Of a DNA stretch of 64,000 nucleotides, positions 51,032-59,201 are shown piece by piece (the stretch's first letter is position 1; every line of letters begins with the position of its first letter). The stretch is taken from assembly GCF_000710915.1 (NCBI RefSeq), contig NZ_BAUA01000185.1, positions 62,001 to 126,000 of the forward strand. Reading direction: 5' to 3'. The notes beneath the pieces are model-generated. The model ran no database searches. It saw nothing but the letters and a program-made list of their open reading frames with translations, and was not told the origin of the DNA. The position numbers were made by a program, and so were the translations under genes. The stretch comes from Nocardia brasiliensis IFM 10847 (GTDB lineage Bacteria; Actinomycetota; Actinomycetes; Mycobacteriales; Mycobacteriaceae).

Positions 51032-52096
51032 GTGAGCATCCCCACGGAGCCAATCGGAAGCATTCCCCGTCCCAGCGAATTGCAGGCCGCCATGGCGGCC
51101 CATGGTGCAGGCGAAATAGATGACGCTGCGCTCGCTGAGATCCAGCAGCGGGCTGTCGGTGACACCCTCGAACGCATGGCACAGGCAGGTTCCCCGATCG
51201 TCACTGACGGCGAACAGTCGAAACCCAGTTTTGTCACCTATCCCATCGCCGGTCTGACCACCCTCGCCGCGGAGGGCGCGGTGATTCCCTTCGCCGACGG
51301 GCACCAGCGGCAACTGCCGGTGCTGACCGGTGGACCGTTCCGCTACCAGGCGCACGCGGCGGACTATCTGCGTGCGGCACAGGCGGCGACGAGCCTGCCG
51401 GTGAAGCAGGCCGTCATCGCGCCGTCGGCGTTGAGCCTGCTGTATCCGGCGGACGGGATCGCCGACTATCCCCGCGAGGCCTTCCTGGCGGACCTGATCG
51501 CCGAGGCCGAAGCCGACATTCGCGGGTGCCTGGACGCGGGCGCGGCGGCGGTGCAGCTCGATTTCACGGAGGGACGACTCTCGCTCAAGCTCGACCCGAG
51601 CGGCGGCGTGCTAGATCAGTTCATCGAGCTGAACAATCTTGTGCTGGAACGCTTCTCGGCCGAGGAGCGGGCGCGGATCGGGGTGCACACCTGCCCCGGC
51701 GGCGACCAGGATTCCACGCACAGCCTCGACGTCGACTACATCCAACTGCTGCCGAAACTGTTGCAGCTCGAGGCGGGCAACTTCTATATCCAGTTGGCCA
51801 GCGAGCCGGATCCGGAGAAGGTGCTCGCGGTGATCGCCGAGCACCTGCCCGCGGACGCCCGGATCTTCGTCGGCGTCACAGATCCGATCGATCCGCGCGT
51901 GGAGACCGCGGAGGAAGTCCGCGATCGAGTGCTGGCCGCGGCCCGCCACATCCCGGTGGACCGGCTCGGCACCTGTGACGACTGTGGGTTCTCCCCCTTC
52001 GCCGACGACACCTCCACCTCCCGGGATACCGCGTTCGCCAAGATCAAGGCGCGGATCGACGGCACCGCGCTGGCGGCCGAACAGTTGGGGGTCTGA
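51032..52096 (+). CDS. Cobalamin-independent methionine synthase-like protein (MetE C-terminal family)
   Basis: The 354-residue protein corresponds to the C-terminal catalytic barrel of MetE and related methyltransferases. The zinc ligands are present: HTCPGG (His, Cys) and CDDCGFSP (Cys), with IVTDGEQSK near the start. It lacks the N-terminal half of full MetE, so it resembles stand-alone methyltransferases acting on a thiol with a corrinoid or folate donor. The start is a GTG at 51032. An inverted repeat follows it and includes the start of the next gene. Confidence 0.88.
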   Translation: MSIPTEPIGSIPRPSELQAAMAAHGAGEIDDAALAEIQQRAVGDTLERMAQAGSPIVTDGEQSKPSFVTYPIAGLTTLAAEGAVIPFADGHQRQLPVLTGGPFRYQAHAADYLRAAQAATSLPVKQAVIAPSALSLLYPADGIADYPREAFLADLIAEAEADIRGCLDAGAAAVQLDFTEGRLSLKLDPSGGVLDQFIELNNLVLERFSAEERARIGVHTCPGGDQDSTHSLDVDYIQLLPKLLQLEAGNFYIQLASEPDPEKVLAVIAEHLPADARIFVGVTDPIDPRVETAEEVRDRVLAAARHIPVDRLGTCDDCGFSPFADDTSTSRDTAFAKIKARIDGTALAAEQLGV

Positions 52097-52105
52097 GCTA
52101 CCGAT

Positions 52106-52192
52106 CGCTGCGACCCCCTCGGTGCGGCCGAAATGTCGGTACCCGGCATTAGGCTGAGCCGACAGTGCAACCGAGCCGAGGGGGTCGCAGCG
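52106..52192 (+). promoter_or_regulatory. 17-bp inverted repeat covering the ribosome-binding site of the next gene
   Basis: CGCTGCGACCCCCTCGG (52106-52122) and CCGAGGGGGTCGCAGCG (52176-52192) are exact inverted copies. Inside the loop TGTCGG (52134-52139) pairs with CCGACA (52159-52164). The right arm includes the GAGGGGG ribosome-binding site and the first base of the GTG start, so RNA folding would hide the signal. It could also act as terminator of the MetE-like gene. Confidence 0.75.
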
Positions 52193-53403
52193 TGACGGCA
52201 AGCCGGGAGCTCGAGGCGTCGGACGGCACCGACCCCGAGCTACTCGATCTGCAGGACGACATCTCGTTCGAGCTCGAGGAGATCAACGAGCTGCTGGCCG
52301 AACTGATCGCGCTGCAGGCCGACCGCAAGGCCAAGACGGGCGAGATCCTGTCCGCCCGGCTGGGCGTCGGCGGCGAGCAGCCGGAGACCCTGGCCAAAAT
52401 CGGGGCGCGCTACGACCTTTCGCGGGACCGGATCCGCCAGTTGCACACCAAAGCGGTAGGCCAGCTGATCCGCGACGCCCAGCTGAGCGGGCACCGCGCG
52501 CTGGGCGTCTTCGCCCAGCGCTATCCCGTCGGCACCCGCGACCAGCAACTGGTCCGGGCTTTGCTGGTGGAGACCTATGCCACCGACACCGATATCGCGG
52601 CGCACGAGCTGTCGTATCTGAAGCTGCGGCTGGCCGGGCACGCGGCAGAGGACGCGAAACGGGTCTCCGGATTCGTGTCCCAGCGCATCGCGGCCTGGCA
52701 GAAGAAGACGAACCGGCGGCTGGCCAAGCTGCGCGACGCCGAACCGCGCGCGACGAGTCAGCTGAATCCATGGCTGGGTCAGGTGGATTGGCCGGGCACG
52801 GCGACCCCCGACGCCTTGCCGCTGTCCTCGGCGCGCACCGTCGACAGCGACGACGACGGCCGTGGGCGGTTCTACCTGGACAAGGTGGGCCGCGACGTGC
52901 CGTTCGATTCGGGGTTGGCGGCGCGGCTGCTCTGGATTCTCAACGCGAGCGATCTGGTCGACTCGTTCCAGGAACAACCCGTGGCGGTCGCTTACACCAT
53001 CGACGGCGTCGAACGGCTCGGCTACCCGAGCATCGCGGCGCGGCTCACCGACGGGCGCGTGGTGCTGATCGACGTGCAACCGCTCGGACACGTTGCCTTC
53101 CACGTGAATCGAGCGAAGTCGGCCGCGGCGCGCGCCTGTGCGCACCAGAAGGGCTGGGGGTGGCTGATCTGGACCGGCAGCCTGCTCGGCGTCCCCGACC
53201 TGCTGGCCAGGGAGGTCGACGCGGGCGCGCTGCGCGAACTGGTCGAGCAGGGCCCGGTGCCGTGGCCGACGATCCGGCAACTGCACCACGAGACCGGTCT
53301 GGCACTGCTCGACTTCATCGCGCTGGTGTTGCGACACGAATGGCGCTGGGACCGTGCGCCGTTCCGGCTCAGCGCACCACCAGCGCACCCGCCACGAACG
53401 TGA
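52192..53403 (+). CDS. Sigma-70 region-4 HTH fused to a degenerate TnsA-like nuclease-fold domain
   Basis: The 403-residue protein opens with an acidic helical segment (LLDLQDDISFELEEINELLAEL). A sigma-region-4-type HTH follows at about 64-91 (LAKIGARYDLSRDRIRQLHTKAVGQLI), then a helical linker. At about 227-336 a domain resembles TnsA-type PD-(D/E)xK nucleases: SFQEQPVAVAYTIDGVERLGYPSIAARLTDGRVVLIDVQP, then NRAKSAAARACAHQKGWGWLIWTG. The catalytic pattern is altered (PD becomes PS, and ExK becomes DVQ), so cleavage may be lost. The GTG at 52192 follows GAGGGGG. Its 3' end overlaps the CoiA-like gene by 35 bp. The family name is not known to me. Confidence 0.7.
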   Translation: MTASRELEASDGTDPELLDLQDDISFELEEINELLAELIALQADRKAKTGEILSARLGVGGEQPETLAKIGARYDLSRDRIRQLHTKAVGQLIRDAQLSGHRALGVFAQRYPVGTRDQQLVRALLVETYATDTDIAAHELSYLKLRLAGHAAEDAKRVSGFVSQRIAAWQKKTNRRLAKLRDAEPRATSQLNPWLGQVDWPGTATPDALPLSSARTVDSDDDGRGRFYLDKVGRDVPFDSGLAARLLWILNASDLVDSFQEQPVAVAYTIDGVERLGYPSIAARLTDGRVVLIDVQPLGHVAFHVNRAKSAAARACAHQKGWGWLIWTGSLLGVPDLLAREVDAGALRELVEQGPVPWPTIRQLHHETGLALLDFIALVLRHEWRWDRAPFRLSAPPAHPPRT

Positions 53404-54316
53404 CGATCAGCATCATCGCGCAGCAGGTCACCAGCTGCCAGTGATTGATGGTCTGCTGCAGGCTCTTGATCGTGTTGCGCAGCGTCGTGTCCACCCGGTG
53501 GTGGTCGTCGAGTTTGCGCCGCGCCTGCGCCAGCGCATCGGCCCGCTCCTGCGCTTCCAGCTCCGCCCGTTCCAGCCGGGTGGTCAGCTTCATGACGTTC
53601 TTCTGCTTGTCGCGCACGGTTTTCCGGGACAGGGCCAGGGCGGTGCGCTGATTGACCAGCTCCTGACGCTGCCGGGCGATGATGGTCGCCTGAGTCCTGG
53701 TGTGATGCTCCCAGTCGGCCACGGTCGCCCACCCTCCTGTCGTCACGTCACGATAGCCCCACACGATGTCGCCGGTGACCCAGCCGTGGATGAAGTCGCG
53801 CAGTTCGAACGGATCGCGGCGGGGCGCGGCGACCGCGCTGTGCGCGGTGTCGAGCATGCCGCGCACCGTCAGGTAATCGCATGCGGGCGGCGCGAAGTCG
53901 GCGATGCCGAGGGCGTGCAGGTGGTCGACCCAGTACCCGGGCGGGCACAGCCACAGCACGTCGGTGATGCCGGCCGCACGCATCCGTTGCGTATGTTCCT
54001 GTGCCAGAGTCCGTTCCAGTGAACCGCTGCGCACCTCGATGACGAACTCCCGCTCGCCCTTGCGCCAGTAGATGTCCACGGGCACGCCGTCCACCCGCCG
54101 GTCCACCTCGGCCACGTCGGCGCCGAACGCGAGCAACCGGCCGCACAGCCAATACTTCAATCGCCGCATATCCCATTGCGCGGCGTCACATTCCGGGCAT
54201 TTACAGCCGTATCCGGCGGACTGTCGGCGGGCTTTGCCCGGACCGTCCGCGATACCCAACTCGGCGAGCATCGCCCGGCGACCGCAGGCGATCTCCGCCC
54301 GCTGCTTCGTTCTCAC
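53369..54316 (-). CDS. CoiA-like nuclease with coiled coil and C-terminal membrane anchor
   Basis: The 315-residue protein has a Cys pair (CKCPEC), then RRVDGVPVDIYWRKGEREFVIEVRSGSLERTL, a PD-(D/E)xK pattern with Asp, Glu and Arg in place of Lys. TQRMRAAGITDVLWLCPPGYW follows and resembles competence-protein CoiA. A coiled coil (about 225-290, KLTTRLERAELEAQERADALAQARRKL) leads to a terminal membrane segment (VTCCAMMLIVTFVAGALVV). The GTG at 54316 follows GGGGAG. It could act on DNA at the membrane; that role is inferred. It converges on the sigma/TnsA-like gene. Confidence 0.7.
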   Translation of the reverse strand: MRTKQRAEIACGRRAMLAELGIADGPGKARRQSAGYGCKCPECDAAQWDMRRLKYWLCGRLLAFGADVAEVDRRVDGVPVDIYWRKGEREFVIEVRSGSLERTLAQEHTQRMRAAGITDVLWLCPPGYWVDHLHALGIADFAPPACDYLTVRGMLDTAHSAVAAPRRDPFELRDFIHGWVTGDIVWGYRDVTTGGWATVADWEHHTRTQATIIARQRQELVNQRTALALSRKTVRDKQKNVMKLTTRLERAELEAQERADALAQARRKLDDHHRVDTTLRNTIKSLQQTINHWQLVTCCAMMLIVTFVAGALVVR

Positions 54317-54919
54317 GCGACCACTCCCCTGCACACCTCCGCAGGCCTGGCGACCTACGCCATAGATCAAGAGTGCGCCACTCGCGCAAACCTCGCCAGT
54401 CCCCTTTACCCCGCGCCCGGGTGCGCCACGATGGCAGATTTCCGGTCCAGCGCCTGGTGTAGGCTGCGGCACAAGGAATTTCGGGTACCGGGCGGGCCGG
54501 AACACCTTGCTTATACCGGTGGATTGACAGTAGCCGCCATCCTGCGATGACACCGCGCCGCGCGCCGAGTGGGGGCCGGGCGCGGCGGTCGCGACTGCCA
54601 TCCGACGGCTTCGGTCTGCCATCCGAGCGGGAAACCGCATAGGCTACGCCCGGGGTGCGCCTCGGCTGGTCGCTGATTCGCCTCGGCGGCACCGATCGCC
54701 GAGCAGATCTGTTCCGGACAAACCGGATCACGCCGACCACCGCCTGCAATGGCGCGGGACGGTCCGCCTACGCTGCTTCGATCAGATCCCGAGAAGCCGG
54801 TACCGAGCCGGTGTTCGTGAGCTCGAGCGAGGCACAGCAGCAACCGCGTATTTCCAAGTGGGCGGATAGAATCGTCCGGCCCAGCGTGAGCTGAGCCGAT
54901 ACGGGGAAGTGGGTACTGG
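54317..54919. other. 600-nt interval without a recognisable gene
   Basis: The stretch lies between the divergent CoiA-like and Pro-rich protein genes. Open frames on both strands lack start signals and protein-like content. Promoters for both neighbours are expected; GTACTGG and a ribosome-binding site, GGGGAAG, precede the right-hand gene. Confidence 0.5.
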
Positions 54920-56002
54920 ATGGAGCACGGTCAGCAGGCCGACGAGTCGATCGGCGCGATGTTGTCGAGCATCGCGGCGGTCCTGCGCGAGGTCAGCGAC
55001 AAACTGGACGCCGTGGCGGCCCGGGTGGACGGTGCGGTCCCGATCCCACCGGCCGAGCACGGCATCGAGGCCAGGCTCGCCAAGCTGGAAGCCTGGGCTT
55101 TCCGTGCCGGACAGGACATTTCAGGCATCGACGGCCGGTTGGAGAAGGTCGAGGCCGGTACGGGCGCGGAGCCCGCCGCGCCGGCGGCCGCCCGCCCGCC
55201 GCTACCCCGCGCGACCCGCCGCAACACCGCGGCGAGCGAGCCGCCCAGCCACGAGCCCGATCCCGCGGCGCAAGCTCCGGCAGCGCGCGAGGGCGGGTCC
55301 CGACGCTACGAGGGAGGCGCGGGCAGCGAGAACGGCACGGCCCGCGATTCCGCCGTGCACGAGGTGAACGCGGTGCCGCAGCGCAGTTTCAGCGCCCCTC
55401 GCGAACCCGTGCCCCACGAACAGAGCTCGCCCTCCGGCTTCACCGCGCCCACGCCCCGCGAACCGGTCACGGCGTCGCGCGAGCCGATCCAGGCGGCACG
55501 AGAGCAGATCACCACGCCGCGCGAACCGGTCGCCGTGCCGCGCGAACCGACGCCCGCCGCGCAGGAATTCACGGCGCCGACACCGCGCGAGCCCCTGCCG
55601 TCGCGGCAGTCGAGCTTCACCGCCCCGCGCGAATCGATCGGATCGCCCTATCAGAACTTCACCAGTCCGCAGGAAAAGCCGTACGAGAGCATGGTTCCCC
55701 CGGCGCACGACAGCGGTGGCTACGGCGCGGGCCGCACGAACGGCGCCGCGGCCGAGGAGAACGGCGTCGCGCTCACCGGCGCGCACCGCGCCTCCGACGA
55801 AAGCCTGATCCCCGTGGACAACACGCACGTGGACAAGCTGCAGGCGATGCTCGACGAGCTGAAGAAGACCGCGGCGGCCCCGCTCGGGCGCAACGACATC
55901 TTCGGCCCGCCCGCGACCGACCCGAGTTCGACCGGCTATCAGCCCGAGCGCAGCACGGACACGCCGCGCGACTACCGCTTGTCCAGCCCGCCCTCGTCCT
56001 GA
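54920..56002 (+). CDS. Pro-rich repeat protein with N-terminal coiled coil
   Basis: The 360-residue protein starts with a helical segment rich in Ala, Leu and Glu (IGAMLSSIAAVLREVSDKLDAVAARVDG ... IEARLAKLEAWAFRAG). A long disordered part follows with repeated APREPV, TPREPV and APREPTP-like units and FTAP motifs (about 150-240). There is no signal peptide. No known family is recognised; the pattern suits a cytoplasmic scaffold or wall-associated linker. The ATG at 54920 follows GGGGAAG. Its end overlaps the LysR gene on the other strand by 31 bp. Confidence 0.65.
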   Translation: MEHGQQADESIGAMLSSIAAVLREVSDKLDAVAARVDGAVPIPPAEHGIEARLAKLEAWAFRAGQDISGIDGRLEKVEAGTGAEPAAPAAARPPLPRATRRNTAASEPPSHEPDPAAQAPAAREGGSRRYEGGAGSENGTARDSAVHEVNAVPQRSFSAPREPVPHEQSSPSGFTAPTPREPVTASREPIQAAREQITTPREPVAVPREPTPAAQEFTAPTPREPLPSRQSSFTAPRESIGSPYQNFTSPQEKPYESMVPPAHDSGGYGAGRTNGAAAEENGVALTGAHRASDESLIPVDNTHVDKLQAMLDELKKTAAAPLGRNDIFGPPATDPSSTGYQPERSTDTPRDYRLSSPPSS

Positions 56003-56913
56003 GCTGCCACGTCGCCGGCCGTGCGCGCCAGGACGGCGGCGATCAGTTCGCGCAACCAGCGGTGCCCGGCGTCGGCGGTATTGCGTGGATGCCAGGCCAT
56101 GCCGATCGGCACCTCGGGCAGCGGCAACGGAATCTCGAACGCGCACAACCCCAAAGCGGGCAGCGCCGACCTGCTGAGCAGCGCGGGCGCGGGACAGACC
56201 AGATCGCTGGCCTGCACCGCGAACAGCGCGGCGGTCAGATTCGGCACGGTGGCCACCACACGCCGGGTGCGCCCGTGCAGGGCCAGGCGGTCATCGATCG
56301 GGCCGCGGGCCTGCCCGATACGCGAGATGCTCAGATGCGCGGCCGTCGCGAACCTGGCGACGGTGACCCTGCCGGTGACCAACGGATGATCGGCGGCGGC
56401 GATGCCGATCATCCGGTCCCCGAGAACTCGGCGCACCGTCGTCGCCGGGTCGGCGTGCTCGATGACGCCGACCTCGATGTCCACCCGTCCGTCGCGCAGC
56501 GCCGCGGTGCCCTCTCGGGTCTCGGGCAGGAAGCGCAATGTCACGCCCGGCGCCTGCGCGCGCACGGCGGTCAGGAGCGGGGCGGTCAAGTCGGCGAGCA
56601 CGGCGTCCTCGGCCTGGATCGCGAAGCTGCGCTTCAACCCGCTCGGATCGATGGCGGCCTGCGTCGTGAGCAACGCCCGGCCCTGAGCCACCACTGTGGC
56701 CACCTCGTACCGCAATTCGAGTGCGCGCGGTGTCGGCACCAGCGTGCGACCCGCCCGGACCAGCAGCGGGTCGCCGAGGACCCGGCGTAGTCGAGCCAAT
56801 GTCCGGCTCATCGCGGGCGGGGAGGTGTGCAGCCGCTCGGCGGCCCGCGTGACGCTGTTCGTCTCCAGTAGCGCGTCGAGGGCCACGAGCAGATTCATGT
56901 CCAGCGCCTCCAT
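55972..56913 (-). CDS. LysR-family transcriptional regulator
   Basis: The 313-residue protein has the LysR HTH (LDMNLLVALDALLETNSVTRAAERLHTSPPAMSRTLARLRRVLGDPLLVRAG) and an effector domain with ETREGTAALRDGRVDIEVGVIEH. The ATG at 56913 is preferred over 56952 by family length. It lies 124 nt from the monooxygenase stop, so it is not clearly divergent from its target. Confidence 0.9.
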   Translation of the reverse strand: MEALDMNLLVALDALLETNSVTRAAERLHTSPPAMSRTLARLRRVLGDPLLVRAGRTLVPTPRALELRYEVATVVAQGRALLTTQAAIDPSGLKRSFAIQAEDAVLADLTAPLLTAVRAQAPGVTLRFLPETREGTAALRDGRVDIEVGVIEHADPATTVRRVLGDRMIGIAAADHPLVTGRVTVARFATAAHLSISRIGQARGPIDDRLALHGRTRRVVATVPNLTAALFAVQASDLVCPAPALLSRSALPALGLCAFEIPLPLPEVPIGMAWHPRNTADAGHRWLRELIAAVLARTAGDVAAQDEGGLDKR

Positions 56914-57037
56914 TCCTGGATTATCACCAGTGGAATGGTCCGCACCCAACATTGCGGCGCCGAGCTCCCCCGGCGAGTCCCGGCCGCGCCGAAGAAGATT
57001 CGTCAGCCGACGGGAGCGCTAGTGCCTGGACGCGGCA

Positions 57038-58744
57038 CTAACGTCCACCCGCACGCTGATCCGCGGGCCCGTGGGCCTGGACGGGCAGGAATTCGGTGGG
57101 CGCGTCGGCGAGCGGATCCGGGGTCCTGAGCTCGGTCGACTGCGGCCCGAACTCGGGGCGCGGGGCCTGCGGCGGTCCCTGGGGTCCGAATTCGGGATGA
57201 CCCGAGGTCGGCCCGAATTCGGGATGTCCGGTGGTCTGCTCGACCACCGCGGCGGGCGGGGCCGGTTCGGGCTCGGTGTGCTGCTTGGCGGTCAGTCCGC
57301 GGTAGGACTCCGGCCGCACCGGCCGCAACCACTGCATCGCACGGGTGCCGAGCGGCAGTTTGAACTTCAGATCGCGCAGCAACTCGTCGATGTCGCGGAT
57401 GGAGAAGGGCGCGACCAAGGTGCCGTGCGCGTGGTGGCCGTTGGTCCGCTCGGCCAGCCAGTTCAGACGCGCGTCGATCTGTTCGCTCAACACGTCACGG
57501 TCGGGCAGGTGCAGTTCACCCGCGAGCAACGCGGCGGTCCAGTGCGCGGTGGCCTCCGCGCTGACCGTGCTGATGGACGACGAGTTGTAGCCCGCGAAGC
57601 TGAGATTCGGCACGTCCAACGGCAGGATCTGCCGGTGCAGCCGGAAGTTGCCGTGCTCGTCGGTGAGCCTGCGCTGCACGTACGGGGTCAGGAACGGCAC
57701 TCGCTGCTGGAAGCCGGTGGCGCTGACCACGATATCGGCGGGCACGATCGCGCCATTGGACAGCTGGACGGCGGGAGCCTCACGGCCACCGCGCATCTCG
57801 GTGATGGTGGTGTCGCGGTGCACCACGATACGGCCGTTGCCGACCTGCTCGTAGAAGTCTTCGACGGCGATGCCGAGGGTGCTCTCGGCGATCTGCTCGA
57901 AGCGGCCCTCGGGCAGCAGGCCGAGTTCACGCAACCGCAGGCGCTTGGTCGCGAGTTCCTGCATGAGGTCGAAATTGCTGACCCGGAACGAATTTCCCGA
58001 TCCGGTCAGGAAGCGGTCCATCCGGCCCGGTTCGCGGTGGTGGAAATGCGCCTGGCCGAAACGGGTCAGCAGCATCCGCTCGTAGTCGAAGGCCCGGCCC
58101 AGCTTGCGCGGCAGCTTCCACAGCAGCCGCCGCGCCACCACGGTGGTCGAGGCGGCGACCTCGCTCACCGCCGTCGCGATATCGCAGGCCGACGTGCCGT
58201 AGCCGACCACGACGACCGACTTGCCGCGCACCGCCTCGACATCACCGAGCTCGGTCGAGTGACCCAGCTGGCCGCCGGCCGCCCGGAACAGGTCGGCGCC
58301 ACGGTAATCCGGGACGGCGGGCTCGCTGAACACACCGTTGGCGATGATGAGGTGATCGCAGGAGCTCCGATGTATGCCGCTCCCGTCGCGGATCTCCAAC
58401 AGCCAGCCGCTGTCCACCGGATCGGCCGCGACCACCTCGGTGCCGAGGCGCAGGTGCGCCCGCAGGCCGAAGTGGTCGGCGTAGGCGTCGAGATAGGCCT
58501 GCATCTGCTGACCGTCGAGGATCTTCGGATAATCCGCGGGCATCGGGAAATCCGAGAAGTGATAGGTGTTCTTGGAATTCTGCGTTCGCAGCCCGGGGTA
58601 CCTGCGGGTCGCACTCCACACGCCACCGACATCGGGTGCACGGTCGAATATCTCGACCGGAAAACCCTTCTGGATCAGCACTTTCGCGCAGGCAAGACCT
58701 GCGATACCCGCGCCGACGATCGCGATGCGGTTTCCGCTCGTCAT
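57038..58744 (-). CDS. Flavin-dependent monooxygenase (FMO/BVMO type) with repeat tail
   Basis: The 568-residue enzyme has the FAD motif IAIVGAGIAGLACAKVL, a Rossmann NADP motif VVVVGYGTSACDIATAVSE and the ATGFQQRVPFLTPYV segment of flavin monooxygenases. It probably oxygenates a small substrate using NADPH and O2. The C-terminal ~70 residues are disordered and carry three copies of PEFGP, unusual for the family. The ATG at 58744 is supported by the FAD motif starting within 10 residues. A broken P450 gene lies just upstream on the same strand. Confidence 0.88.
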   Translation of the reverse strand: MTSGNRIAIVGAGIAGLACAKVLIQKGFPVEIFDRAPDVGGVWSATRRYPGLRTQNSKNTYHFSDFPMPADYPKILDGQQMQAYLDAYADHFGLRAHLRLGTEVVAADPVDSGWLLEIRDGSGIHRSSCDHLIIANGVFSEPAVPDYRGADLFRAAGGQLGHSTELGDVEAVRGKSVVVVGYGTSACDIATAVSEVAASTTVVARRLLWKLPRKLGRAFDYERMLLTRFGQAHFHHREPGRMDRFLTGSGNSFRVSNFDLMQELATKRLRLRELGLLPEGRFEQIAESTLGIAVEDFYEQVGNGRIVVHRDTTITEMRGGREAPAVQLSNGAIVPADIVVSATGFQQRVPFLTPYVQRRLTDEHGNFRLHRQILPLDVPNLSFAGYNSSSISTVSAEATAHWTAALLAGELHLPDRDVLSEQIDARLNWLAERTNGHHAHGTLVAPFSIRDIDELLRDLKFKLPLGTRAMQWLRPVRPESYRGLTAKQHTEPEPAPPAAVVEQTTGHPEFGPTSGHPEFGPQGPPQAPRPEFGPQSTELRTPDPLADAPTEFLPVQAHGPADQRAGGR

Positions 58745-58802
58745 GGGCGAGAGATTACGTCGCTCACGGCGCACAGCAAAGTCGGTTGCCCGAAACGATG
58801 TG

Positions 58803-59160
58803 TCAATGCACAACCCGCATGGGCGCGGGATCGACCGGCAGATCGATCAGTCCGCGGATCAGAATCCTCTCCCGCCAGCGCAGTTCATCCGGTGCCACCG
58901 CTAGGCGCAACTCAGGAAACCGCCGCGCCAGGTGGGTGAGCGCGATCCGCGCCGCCAACCGGGCCAGACCCGCGCCGAGGCAGTAGTGGATGCCGTGCCC
59001 GAACGCGAGATGGCCGCTCGGGCGGCCGGGTTCGAACGCGGCGGGATTCGGGAAATGACGTTCGTCACGGTGGGCGCCGCGACACCGGCGGGGTCGCGGC
59101 GCAGCGCGCGATAGCGCGCCGGATCGTCCAGGATCAGCAAGGCCATCGAGATCAACTCGA
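58803..59160 (-). pseudogene. Cytochrome P450 remnant
   Basis: On the minus strand ELISMALLILDDPARYRALRRDPAGVAA matches the P450 I/J-helix region. The frame then jumps to RDERHFPNPAAFEPGRPSGHLAFGHGIHYCLGAGLARLAARIALTHL, the haem-binding loop with its Cys. The ~50 residues normally between them (ExxR and the following strands) are missing and the frames do not match, so this is a deletion remnant. The N-terminal half is gone. The stop is at 58803-58805, just before the monooxygenase gene. Confidence 0.7.
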
Positions 59161-59201
59161 TTCGACCCGCGTGGTCCCCGGCACCCCGATACCCTGCGCA
59201 G

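Noticed and set aside
57071..58939. 622-residue plus-strand frame opposite the flavin monooxygenase
   Set aside because: The monooxygenase motifs on the minus strand are unambiguous, and the plus frame has shadow composition.
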